Shown here: positions 52,306-61,363 of the stretch, one piece after another
Position numbering within the stretch: position 1 is the first letter of the stretch
How the letters are laid out: each line of letters opens with the position of its first letter
NCBI RefSeq assembly: GCF_009764685.1
Contig: NZ_VHLM01000019.1
Location: forward strand, 62,001 to 126,000
DNA: 64,000 bases
From: Flavobacterium sp. I-STPP5a
Lineage (GTDB): Bacteria; Bacteroidota; Bacteroidia; Flavobacteriales; Flavobacteriaceae
Direction: 5' to 3'
Notes under the pieces: model-generated
Told to the model about the DNA's origin: nothing
The model's input: the letters and a program-made list of their open reading frames with translations, nothing else
Databases searched by the model: none
Position numbers and translations under genes: made by a program

Positions 52306-53271
52306 TTATCTTGAGCCTTGTAGTGAAATAGGGAGTGCGTACAGGACTCTAACATTTTGACCTCTTTGCATACCTGGTTTCCATTTGCCGTAACTCTTAA
52401 CGACTCTAATTCCTTCTTGGTCTAAAACATCGTTTAAAGATTTGAGGATTTTCACTTCGTCTAGTTCACCTGTTTTTTCTACTACAAACGAGAGGAATAT
52501 TTTTCCTTTTACTCTGTCATAAGCTCTTGGAATTTGGAAATTTCTCCCGATATGTTGGTAAAAATCTTTAATGCCGGTTAATGGTTCTGGTTTAACCTCT
52601 AATTGGGTGTAAGAATACTCATTATTGTCCTTATCAGTGCTCACTCCTGAAACTAACTTGCCGTTTCTATATTCTTCAGTATAGCCATAATTAGTGATAA
52701 AGGTTCCTTTCCAAGAACCTTCTCGCAGTCCATTTTTATACATTCCTTTTTCAGTTCCGAACTTAAAAGTCTTTTCATAAGTACCATTGCCATTTACTAC
52801 TGTTTGAGTACCATCGGATTTCCAAAAATTTTTCATTTTTTGTACTGTAGAAAATTGGTCGTCCGTTTCTAGATATTCTGATTCAGATTCCTTTGTTCCA
52901 TTTTCGTACCAAAGCTCTTCGTTTCCAATAATTCTACCTTTGAGGTAGTTAGTAACGCTCTTTTTATTTCCGTTTTCGTAATAATTAATGAACTCTCCTG
53001 ATCGATTTTGAGCATTGTCCGTGAGTGCTTGACCTGACATTGATATGGCTCCAGATTTATAATACTCTTTAAAACTATACATATTAGTTTTCGTATCGAA
53101 AGATTCAATCACACGATAGTACAAGTGATTGTTGTAGTTTGTTTCTACACCAAGTGAGTCAAGATATATTTTTTTACCAACTGCATCTTGACCAAAGCCC
53201 AATACAGGTACTAAAGTCAAACACCATAGGATAAGTTTTGTGTAATTGTAGGCTTGCTTTTTATTTTTCAT
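52306..53271 (-). CDS. Exported MORN/YwqK-like repeat protein with TonB C-terminal domain
   Basis: A 321-residue protein. After an N-terminal hydrophobic signal (about residues 12-28, ending FGQD) come repeated toxin-antitoxin YwqK/MORN-like units of the type EYYKSGAISMSG, INYYENGNKKSVT, LWYENGTKESESEY and GMYKNGLREGSWKG. The C-terminal ~90 residues are a TonB C-terminal fold (GKIFLSFVVEKTGELDEVKILKSL, then GIRVVKSYGKWKPGMQRGQ). It is likely periplasmic; whether it energises a receptor is doubtful because the usual proline-rich spacer is missing. It ends 1 bp after the fRMsr gene. Confidence 0.78.
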   Translation of the reverse strand: MKNKKQAYNYTKLILWCLTLVPVLGFGQDAVGKKIYLDSLGVETNYNNHLYYRVIESFDTKTNMYSFKEYYKSGAISMSGQALTDNAQNRSGEFINYYENGNKKSVTNYLKGRIIGNEELWYENGTKESESEYLETDDQFSTVQKMKNFWKSDGTQTVVNGNGTYEKTFKFGTEKGMYKNGLREGSWKGTFITNYGYTEEYRNGKLVSGVSTDKDNNEYSYTQLEVKPEPLTGIKDFYQHIGRNFQIPRAYDRVKGKIFLSFVVEKTGELDEVKILKSLNDVLDQEGIRVVKSYGKWKPGMQRGQNVRVLYALPISLQGSR

Positions 53272-53272
53272 C

Positions 53273-53728
53273 CTAAAATAATGTTGCTACCTCTTGATTT
53301 ACAAATTCCAAGAAACGCTCATCTTCTTCAGTAAAAGGATCTATAACATGGCTATCAATATCAATTTGACCTATGTTTTGTCCGTTTACAAAAAGGGGTA
53401 CAACAATTTCTGATTTTACGGTAAAACTGCAAGCAATATAATTATCTTGGGCACTTACATCAGGTACTACAAAATTAGCATTTGATTCAGCCACTTGTCC
53501 GCAAATTCCTTTTCCAAAAGGGATAACGGTATGGTCTGTTTCTGCGCCTACATAAGGACCTAAATGTAAAGTTTTGGCTTCATGATTAGCAAAGTAAAAT
53601 CCTACCCAATTATAGTAGGAAATAGAGCTGCTTAATAATTGACAAACTTCTAATAATTTTTCGTCTCTTGTTTGTTCAGAACGTGCTATGATTTCGGTTA
53701 CTTTTGGTTTTAAATCTTGAAATGTCAT
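53273..53728 (-). CDS. GAF-domain free methionine-R-sulfoxide reductase
   Basis: A 151-residue single GAF domain. It keeps the cysteines of fRMsr enzymes: GICGQVAES near residue 83, IACSF near residue 118 and the surrounding SEIVVPLF; the start SYYNWVGFYF is typical too. These enzymes reduce free Met-R-sulfoxide with thioredoxin. It is the first gene of a two-gene unit with the TonB-C protein. Confidence 0.88.
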   Translation of the reverse strand: MTFQDLKPKVTEIIARSEQTRDEKLLEVCQLLSSSISYYNWVGFYFANHEAKTLHLGPYVGAETDHTVIPFGKGICGQVAESNANFVVPDVSAQDNYIACSFTVKSEIVVPLFVNGQNIGQIDIDSHVIDPFTEEDERFLEFVNQEVATLF

Positions 53729-53750
53729 TTTTCTTAAATTTTAGTTAGTA

Positions 53751-53758
53751 CAAAAGTA
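53751..53758 (-). promoter_or_regulatory. -7 element for the fRMsr gene
   Basis: On the minus strand TACTTTTG matches TAnnTTTG, 22 bp before the ATG at 53728. Confidence 0.5.
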
Positions 53759-53783
53759 TTTAAAGAGATTTCTTTATTTTACA

Positions 53784-53791
53784 TAAATTTG
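53784..53791 (+). promoter_or_regulatory. -7 element for the xrtF gene
   Basis: TAAATTTG matches TAnnTTTG, 14 bp before the TTG start at 53806. No -33 match is seen. Confidence 0.4.
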
Positions 53792-53805
53792 TTAAAAATT
53801 TTATT

Positions 53806-54354
53806 TTGAAAAAATATTTAGAACGCTACAAACCCTTTTTACAATTCTTAGGATTGTTTTTTATGAGTTATTTGTTTTTTATGCTTTGTTATCAATATTA
53901 TCTTGGGACTTATAGAAATAATGAAGTTGATGGTTTTACTAGAGTTGTAAGTATAAATACTGCCCAATTACTTCAAGTTTTTACAGAGGGATCTTATGTG
54001 GTTAAAGATGCATCTCAAGATTATATCAAATTGATTTATAGTGGGAAATATGTAGCTAAAATTGTGGAGGGATGCAATGCTATGAGTGTTATTATTTTAT
54101 TTGCCTCGTTTGTAATTTCTTTTTCAGGAAGGTTTAAACCAACGGTTTTATATGTTGCTTTGGGTAGTTTGTTGATTTATGTACTCAATGTGATACGAAT
54201 AGCATTGTTAAGTTCGTTGATTTTTCATTATCCTAAACAAGAACCTTTATTGCATGGGGTAATTTTTCCGCTGTATATTTATGGTGTGGTTTTTATTTTA
54301 TGGATTTATTGGGTTCAAAAACATTCAAAGTATGCATCAAAAAAAACAAAATAA
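53806..54354 (+). CDS. xrtF: Exosortase family protein XrtF
   Basis: A 182-residue polytopic membrane protein with the exosortase catalytic signature: cysteine in VEGCNAMSVIILFASF (about residue 88), arginine in NVIRIALLSSLIF (about residue 129) and histidine in EPLLHGVIF. XrtF members in Bacteroidota are thought to cleave and transfer surface proteins bearing a sorting tail, but substrates are poorly known. The start is TTG at 53806 (KKYLERYKPFLQ). It overlaps the next gene by 23 bp. Confidence 0.9.
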   Translation: MKKYLERYKPFLQFLGLFFMSYLFFMLCYQYYLGTYRNNEVDGFTRVVSINTAQLLQVFTEGSYVVKDASQDYIKLIYSGKYVAKIVEGCNAMSVIILFASFVISFSGRFKPTVLYVALGSLLIYVLNVIRIALLSSLIFHYPKQEPLLHGVIFPLYIYGVVFILWIYWVQKHSKYASKKTK

Positions 54355-54772
54355 AACATTAAGAATCTTAGCGCTTGTAGCGTTACTTTTTGCAATAATA
54401 CTTGTTAGAGCCTTCGAAAATCAATTGTTTAATGATCCTTTATTGGAGTTTTTTAAAAAAGATTTTTCTAGTTCGAGTCTGCCTGATGTTTCAAATTATG
54501 CTTATTTTTTAGGGTTGTTTTTTCGATATGCCGTAAATACAGTACTGTCATTAGGTATTATTTATTTTGTGTTTAATGAATTTGAATTGGTAACATTATC
54601 TCTGGTTTTATATGTGTTGTTTTTTGTGGTTTTGACCATTGGTTTTTTTACTGTTGCCAACATTTCATACGAGAACCAAAAATGGCATTTGTTTTACATT
54701 CGGAGATTTATCATACAGCCCATTTTTTTGTTGTTGTTTGTTGCGGGTTTTTACTATCAAAAAAGAAAATAA
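54332..54772 (+). CDS. Exosortase F system-associated membrane protein
   Basis: A 146-residue polytopic protein with about four membrane helices and the conserved-looking stretch RAFENQLFNDPLLEFFKKDF followed by YFLGLFFRYAVNTVLSLG. It matches the small partner protein that accompanies XrtF in Flavobacteriaceae; its role is unknown. The frame extends upstream to 54281 but the ATG at 54332 (MHQKKQNKTLRIL) gives a normal positively charged start. Confidence 0.85.
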   Translation: MHQKKQNKTLRILALVALLFAIILVRAFENQLFNDPLLEFFKKDFSSSSLPDVSNYAYFLGLFFRYAVNTVLSLGIIYFVFNEFELVTLSLVLYVLFFVVLTIGFFTVANISYENQKWHLFYIRRFIIQPIFLLLFVAGFYYQKRK

Positions 54773-54796
54773 GATTCGTTTTTTTTACAATAATTT

Positions 54797-54828
54797 GATT
54801 TTCGGATTTGATAAAATGATTAATTTTG
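54797..54828 (+). promoter_or_regulatory. Complete promoter of the HYC_CC_PP gene, possibly leaderless
   Basis: -33 TTTG (54797-54800) and -7 TAATTTTG (54821-54828) are 20 bp apart. The GTG start is at 54833, four bases after the -7 box, so transcription probably begins at or next to the start codon. Confidence 0.65.
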
Positions 54829-54832
54829 CAAA

Positions 54833-55234
54833 GTGAAATTTAACAGACATATAAGTTTACTTCTTGCTTTTTTCCTATTGGTTTCCAATATTGGATTCGC
54901 ATTTAATGTTCGCTATTGTGGTAATGACATTACTTCGGTTACTCTTAAAACGTCTACTCAGGATGAGAAATTAGAGAAGGATTGTTGTGGCGTTGTGGAA
55001 AAAGAATCACATTGTTGCAAAGACAAAGAGGTTAAATTTGAAAAGAAAACAGATGATTTAATTCAAAAAACAGTTTCTTTTCATCCGGTTTTTATTTTGC
55101 AATCAAATGAATGGAATCCTTGTGTGTTTTCATTTGTTTCAAATTTTAAAAAAAACGCATTTACTTCGTATTATTGTGATGCAAATGCACCTCCTTTTTT
55201 TAAATTATACCACCAATATATTTTCTACGCTTAG
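54833..55234 (+). CDS. HYC_CC_PP family protein
   Basis: A 133-residue exported protein with a signal peptide (about residues 1-23). It shows the family's motifs in order: a YC pair in VRYCGND, two CC pairs (KDCCGVV and SHCCKDK) and a late PP (NAPPFFKLY). The cysteines suggest binding of a soft metal such as copper, in agreement with the TonB receptor and HMA protein encoded next. Start is GTG at 54833; no other start exists before the signal peptide. Confidence 0.85.
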   Translation: MKFNRHISLLLAFFLLVSNIGFAFNVRYCGNDITSVTLKTSTQDEKLEKDCCGVVEKESHCCKDKEVKFEKKTDDLIQKTVSFHPVFILQSNEWNPCVFSFVSNFKKNAFTSYYCDANAPPFFKLYHQYIFYA

Positions 55235-55306
55235 TTTTGATGTTTTTACAAAAGTTAAATCACATTTTTTGTGGTGTTGTATTTTTTATAACATTAAAAA
55301 TCAATA

Positions 55307-57319
55307 ATGAAAAAACAAATTTCAATACTTTTATTGTTCTTATTTTCTGGGTATAATTCGTTTTCGCAAGATACTTTGCAAGAGATTAAAGTGCAGAATG
55401 AACGTAAAAGTTTAAAAAAATCATACAGTCTTACGGCTAATACTACAACAATGACAAGCAAAGAATTACTCAAAGCTGCATGTTGTAATTTGGCAGAAAG
55501 TTTCGAAACAAATCCTTCAATCGATGTCAATTTTTCGGATGCTTTGACGGGAACGAAACAAATAAAAATGCTAGGATTGACAAGTCCTTATTTAATGATC
55601 ACGGAGGAGAATATTCCTTCGGTTCGTGGAGCTTCTCAAGCCTACGGATTGTCATTTACGCCTGGAACTTGGGTAGAAAGCATCCAAATTACCAAAGGCG
55701 CCGGAAGTGTTGTCAATGGCTTCGAAAGTATTTCAGGGCAAATTAATACCGAATTGATAAAGCCCATCAATGATATACCATTTTTTCTGAATTTTTATGG
55801 TTCAACAGATTCCCGTTTTGAATTAAATACTCATTTCAACAAGAAAATCTCTGACAAGTGGAGTAGTAGTTTGTTTGTTCATGGAAACACGAGAGTTTCA
55901 AAAAACGATATGAATGAGGATGGTTTTCTGGACAATCCATTAGCTAAACAAATTAATGTTTTGAATCGTTGGCAATACACCAACGCTGCAAAAGGGTGGG
56001 TGAGTTTCATCAATTTCCGGTATATGAATGATCAAAAACAAACGGGAGAATTAAATTTTGATCCTGATAGGGACAAGGGCACAACTAATTATTGGGGTTC
56101 TGAAATTAATACAGAACGTTTTGATGTTTCCACTAAATTAGGATATGTTTTTCCGGACATGCCTTATCAGAGTATTGGTTTTCAAAATGCTTTTAATAGC
56201 CATGATCAAAAGTCTTATTTTGGCTTAAACCAATATAATATTAAACAAAAAAGTTATTACTCAAATCTGATTTTTAATTCGATTATCAATAATACGAAAC
56301 ATAAATTCTCAACAGGTTTGAACTTCACGTATGATAAATACGGTGAGTTTGTCAATGTAAATGATTACAGCAGAATTGATAATTCGGTGGGTGCTTTTTT
56401 CGAATATACGTATGATAACACGGATAATTTTAGCGTAGTTCTTGGTGTTAGAATAGACAATCACAATCGTTTGGGGGCTTTTGCTACGCCAAGATTGCAT
56501 GTGCGATACAATCCTTGGGAGAAAGGAGTTCTTCGATTTTCAGCAGGAAGAGGAAAGCGAAGCGCTAATGTTTTTGCCGAAAATCAGCAGCTTTTGGCAA
56601 GTTCAAGAACCTTTAATTTTTTAGATACGAATGGGAAAATATACGGTTTGAATCCTGAAATTGCATGGAATTACGGAGTTAGTTTTATGCAGGGTTTTTT
56701 GCTTTTTGGTAAAAGTGCTGATGTTGGTTTTGATTTCTACCGAACCGATTTTCAAAATCAAGCTGTTGTTGATGTATTGCAAAGTCCGCAACAGGTTTTG
56801 TTTTATAACTTAAAAGGGAATTCGTATGCGAATAGTTTGCAAGTAGAGTTTAATTATGAACTGAAAAAGCATTTTAATTTGAGAACAGCCTACAAATTCT
56901 ATGACATTCAAACAGGCTATTTATCAGGAGTTTATCAAAGACCATTGCAGGCAAAACATCGTTTTTTTGGGAATTTAGGATACGAAACTCATGTTCTAGA
57001 TAAGGGCAAACAATGGAAGTTTGATTATACTTTTAATTGGCTCGGGAAACAACAATTACCCAATACTTCAACTAATCCAGAAGTGGATAGGCTGCCTGAT
57101 TTTTCGCCGTCATTTTCTGTGATGAATATTCAAGTTACTAGAACTTTTTCTTCTACTTTTGAAATGTACGTTGGCGGAGAAAATATTGGAAATTACAAAC
57201 AAGAAAATGTTATTTTGGGTAGTGAAAACCCATTTGGACCTACTTTTGACGCATCAATAGTCTATGGTCCAGTTTTTGGACAAATGTATTACATGGGTTT
57301 GCGTTATAAAATTAAATAA
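55307..57319 (+). CDS. TonB-dependent receptor, probable heavy-metal (copper) type
   Basis: A 670-residue receptor with a signal peptide (residues 1-20, ending SFSQ). It starts directly with the plug (TLQEIKVQNERKSLKK; KAACCNLAESFETNPSIDV; ITKGAGSVVNGFESISGQINTEL) and ends with a barrel closing MYYMGLRYKIK. The N-terminal carboxypeptidase-regulatory domain common in this phylum is missing. The CCNLAESFE motif and the metal-type neighbours argue for copper or a similar ion; this is inference from context. Confidence 0.9.
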   Translation: MKKQISILLLFLFSGYNSFSQDTLQEIKVQNERKSLKKSYSLTANTTTMTSKELLKAACCNLAESFETNPSIDVNFSDALTGTKQIKMLGLTSPYLMITEENIPSVRGASQAYGLSFTPGTWVESIQITKGAGSVVNGFESISGQINTELIKPINDIPFFLNFYGSTDSRFELNTHFNKKISDKWSSSLFVHGNTRVSKNDMNEDGFLDNPLAKQINVLNRWQYTNAAKGWVSFINFRYMNDQKQTGELNFDPDRDKGTTNYWGSEINTERFDVSTKLGYVFPDMPYQSIGFQNAFNSHDQKSYFGLNQYNIKQKSYYSNLIFNSIINNTKHKFSTGLNFTYDKYGEFVNVNDYSRIDNSVGAFFEYTYDNTDNFSVVLGVRIDNHNRLGAFATPRLHVRYNPWEKGVLRFSAGRGKRSANVFAENQQLLASSRTFNFLDTNGKIYGLNPEIAWNYGVSFMQGFLLFGKSADVGFDFYRTDFQNQAVVDVLQSPQQVLFYNLKGNSYANSLQVEFNYELKKHFNLRTAYKFYDIQTGYLSGVYQRPLQAKHRFFGNLGYETHVLDKGKQWKFDYTFNWLGKQQLPNTSTNPEVDRLPDFSPSFSVMNIQVTRTFSSTFEMYVGGENIGNYKQENVILGSENPFGPTFDASIVYGPVFGQMYYMGLRYKIK

Positions 57320-57338
57320 TCTTAAAAAAAGTTAAAGG

Positions 57339-57680
57339 ATGAGAAATATAATAGTAGTGCTCTTACTGGTGTTTGCTGGGCTTACAGTTCAAGCACAAGA
57401 GATAAAAAATAAAAATGCCAAGGTTGAATTTCATGTTAGTGGGAATTGTGACATGTGTAAAAAGAGAATCGAGAAAGTAGCTTTGAGTGTTTCAGGGGTG
57501 AAATCTGCGGATTGGCATATGGATTGCGGTACGTTATACTTGATAGTGAACGAACAGAAAACTGATCTTCTTACGATTCAAAAAGCAATTGCAAAAGTGG
57601 GTCATGATACAAATGAGGTCAAGGCTTTACAAGAGGATTATGAAAAGCTTCATACCTGTTGCCAATACGAACGAAAATAA
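57339..57680 (+). CDS. Exported heavy-metal-associated (HMA) domain protein
   Basis: A 113-residue protein with a signal peptide (about residues 1-19, ending VQAQ) and one ferredoxin-like HMA domain. The metal motif is SGNCDMCKKRIEKVA (CxxC about residues 36-39) and the fold continues to KAIAKVGHDTNEVKA. Extra cysteines near the end (HTCCQYE) may also bind metal. It would act in the periplasm as a metal carrier for the receptor encoded 19 bp upstream. Confidence 0.9.
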   Translation: MRNIIVVLLLVFAGLTVQAQEIKNKNAKVEFHVSGNCDMCKKRIEKVALSVSGVKSADWHMDCGTLYLIVNEQKTDLLTIQKAIAKVGHDTNEVKALQEDYEKLHTCCQYERK

Positions 57681-57688
57681 TTTTAGAG

Positions 57689-57717
57689 AAAGCCAAAGTG
57701 AAAACTTTGGCTTTTTT
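57689..57717 (+). terminator. Terminator after the HMA gene
   Basis: AAAGCCAAAG (57689-57698) pairs with CTTTGGCTTT (57705-57714), 6-nt loop, then T residues. Confidence 0.88.
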
Positions 57718-57750
57718 AATGCCCATATATATTGTGTGAATAAATTAGGG

Positions 57751-57789
57751 TTGTAGTCACTTAAAAAGGATATTTTTAAGTGACTGCAA
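57751..57789. repeat. Strong inverted repeat in the HMA-dedA gap
   Basis: A 17-bp arm (TTGTAGTCACTTAAAAA) pairs with TTTTTAAGTGACTGCAA with one mismatch around GGATA. It follows a normal terminator, has no downstream T-run of its own, and its role is unknown. Confidence 0.6.
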
Positions 57790-57949
57790 TCTCGAAATGC
57801 AAAACCAAAATTTAATTGCGTGTGCAAGAAAGTAAATTTAGATAATTTAAATAGTTAATAAAACTTTAAAATAAGGCATTATTTTGCTCTAGAAACTTAT
57901 TATGCTTACTTTCACGCACTATAAATTTAGGTTTAAAATATTTTTTAGA

Positions 57950-58630
57950 ATGAACGAATTTGATTGGAAAAATTTAATTGACCCGCTTTTTTACATCCAT
58001 TTTGACATAAACGGAATTAAGTTGGGAATTTATATAGTTTTATTTATTGTTTTTGCTGAAACCGGTCTTTTTGCAGGTTTCTTTCTGCCAGGTGATAGTT
58101 TGTTGTTTTTGGCTGGGATCTACAGCCGAGAATTAATTGAAAATATATTTATAATTGACAATGATTTTCTGAATGTAGTTTTGTTATCTACATTGGTAGC
58201 GTTTTCAGGGATTTTGGGTAATGTCGTAGGCTACTGGTTTGGTTCTAAAAGTGGCTATTATTTGTATAACAAAGAAGATAGCTTTTGGTTCAAACGTAAA
58301 TATTTGGTTCAGTCTAAAGATTTTTTCGAAAAGTATGGTGGTAAGGCAATTATTTTTGCTCGTTTTTTGCCAATTTTTAGAACATTTGCGCCTATAGTTG
58401 CAGGAATTGTATCAATGGATAAGAACAAGTTTATGTTTTATAACATTCTGAGTTCTTTTATATGGTCATTCACATTAATTTTCGCAGGACATTATTTATA
58501 TGGTTTCTTATTGGAGAATTATCAAATTGATCTAAAAGAGCATATAGAATTAATTGTATTAGCTTTAGTGGGAATTACAGTTCTACCAGTGATTTATAAG
58601 TTTAGTAAAAAATCAAAGGTTCAAGAGTAA
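57950..58630 (+). CDS. DedA/VTT-domain family membrane protein
   Basis: A 226-residue polytopic protein. DedA features are FAETGLFAGFFLPGDSLLFLAG (about residues 31-52), GNVVGYWFGSKSGYYL, FFEKYGGKAIIFARFLPIFRTFAPIVAG and a late tryptophan/aromatic helix. Family members recycle undecaprenyl phosphate or phosphatidylethanolamine across the membrane. The frame opens at 57902, but ATG 57950 (MNEFDWKNLIDPLF) is the likely start. Confidence 0.9.
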   Translation: MNEFDWKNLIDPLFYIHFDINGIKLGIYIVLFIVFAETGLFAGFFLPGDSLLFLAGIYSRELIENIFIIDNDFLNVVLLSTLVAFSGILGNVVGYWFGSKSGYYLYNKEDSFWFKRKYLVQSKDFFEKYGGKAIIFARFLPIFRTFAPIVAGIVSMDKNKFMFYNILSSFIWSFTLIFAGHYLYGFLLENYQIDLKEHIELIVLALVGITVLPVIYKFSKKSKVQE

Positions 58631-58664
58631 TTTAATTGGTACTTTAACAACAATTGTTTAGCAT

Positions 58665-58704
58665 AAAAAAGGATGTAGTTTATAGAGAACTACATCCTTT
58701 TTTT
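58665..58704 (+). terminator. Terminator after the dedA-like gene
   Basis: AAAAAAGGATGTAGTT pairs with AACTACATCCTTTTTT around TATAGAG; a T-run follows. Confidence 0.9.
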
Positions 58705-58833
58705 ATGTTGAAATTTTATGAGTTTAAGAGTTTTATATTTTCAAGAAAAAGTCTTTAGAATTTCCGCAGATAAAAATAATCTGAAATTCTAGTGTCCTAA
58801 GCGCGGATATAATATAATTCTATTTCTAGATGT

Positions 58834-58866
58834 GTAAAAAAAAACCGAAGCAACTTGCTTCGGTTT
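58834..58866 (-). terminator. Terminator of groL
   Basis: AAACCGAAGC pairs with GCTTCGGTTT around AACTT; on the minus strand nine T residues follow the stem. Confidence 0.9.
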
Positions 58867-58899
58867 GGTTATTTTTAAAAGACAATTCTTAAATTAAGA

Positions 58900-60546
<1,647 letters not shown>

Positions 60547-60606
60547 TTAATTGTTTTAAGTATTGAAAGTTTCAATTTTTTTATTCCCTTTATGGGATTC
60601 TCTAGA

Positions 60607-60882
60607 CTATACTATTGCTAGAATATCGTCTTCACGCATAATTAAGTAGTCAACACCTTCTAATTTCAATTCTGTACCAGCATATTTGCCATAAAGTACG
60701 GTATCTCCAATTTTTACTGTCATAGTATGCTCTTTTGTTCCATTTCCTACTGCAACAACGGTTCCTTTTTGAGGTTTTTCCTTTGCTGTATCAGGAATAT
60801 AGATACCAGAAGCAGTTTTTGTTTCAGCAGCCATAGGTTCAATTAGAACTCTATCCGAAAGTGGTTTAATGTTTAAATTCAT
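60607..60882 (-). CDS. groES: 10 kDa co-chaperonin GroES
   Basis: A 91-residue GroES with the start [18 protein letters not shown], mobile loop [35 protein letters not shown] and the ending [11 protein letters not shown]. It heads the groESL operon. No CIRCE operator and no TAnnTTTG box are found upstream; a sigma-54-like element is. Confidence 0.96.
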   Translation of the reverse strand: MNLNIKPLSDRVLIEPMAAETKTASGIYIPDTAKEKPQKGTVVAVGNGTKEHTMTVKIGDTVLYGKYAGTELKLEGVDYLIMREDDILAIV

Positions 60883-60928
60883 GGTCGTATGTTTTTATAT
60901 AAAATTAAAAAGTTGTGATTATCGTTTT

Positions 60929-60943
60929 TCAGAAATTGTGCCA
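60929..60943 (-). promoter_or_regulatory. Sigma-54-like promoter upstream of groES
   Basis: On the minus strand TGGCAC is followed after five bases by CTGA, aligning with TGGCAC-N5-TTGC at eight of ten defined positions; the invariant -24 GG is present but the -12 GC reads GA. It lies 47 bp before the groES ATG. Confidence 0.4.
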
Positions 60944-60970
60944 TCTTGCTTGAACTGACATATTTTCCTA

Positions 60971-61003
60971 AAAAAAATGCCAGCTTTGACAGGCTGGCAT
61001 TTT
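60971..61003 (-). terminator. Terminator after secG
   Basis: AAAATGCCAGC pairs with GCTGGCATTTT around TTTGACAG. The plus-strand A-run gives a U-tract in the secG direction. Confidence 0.88.
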
Positions 61004-61021
61004 ATCTATATGGGTTTTTAT

Positions 61022-61360
61022 TTATTTTGCTGGAGCTGGAGTAGCTGGAGCGTTTTGTACTGGTGCAGCAGGAGTAGTTGGCGCAGTTGTACTTGTATTT
61101 TCAATTATCTTAGAATCAGTATCGCTAAGCGTTCCTGTAAAACTTAAACTTGAAAACAAAATCAATAATATAAGAACTGTTGCTAAGGTCCATGTACTTT
61201 TGTCTAAAAAATCAGTAGTTTTTTGAACTCCGCCTAACATTTGTGAACCTCCAATGTTTGAAGATAATCCGCCACCTTTAGGGTTTTGAACCATGATAAC
61301 GACGATTAATAAAAAACATACTATAGTTATTAAAACTAAAAAAATTGAAAATGTGCTCAT
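61022..61360 (-). CDS. secG: Preprotein translocase subunit SecG
   Basis: A 112-residue protein with two membrane helices (about residues 4-22 and 57-75). Between them is the SecG signature VQNPKGGGLSSNIGGSQMLGGVQKTTDFLDKSTW. A T/P/A-rich tail extends it beyond the usual 70-80 residues, common in this phylum. SecG aids protein movement through SecYEG. It follows the TPR gene by 3 bp. Confidence 0.95.
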   Translation of the reverse strand: MSTFSIFLVLITIVCFLLIVVIMVQNPKGGGLSSNIGGSQMLGGVQKTTDFLDKSTWTLATVLILLILFSSLSFTGTLSDTDSKIIENTSTTAPTTPAAPVQNAPATPAPAK

Positions 61361-61363
61361 TGT

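Noticed and set aside
60883..61020. CIRCE heat-shock operator upstream of groES
   Set aside because: No TTAGCACTC-N9-GAGTGCTAA inverted repeat can be found in the gap.
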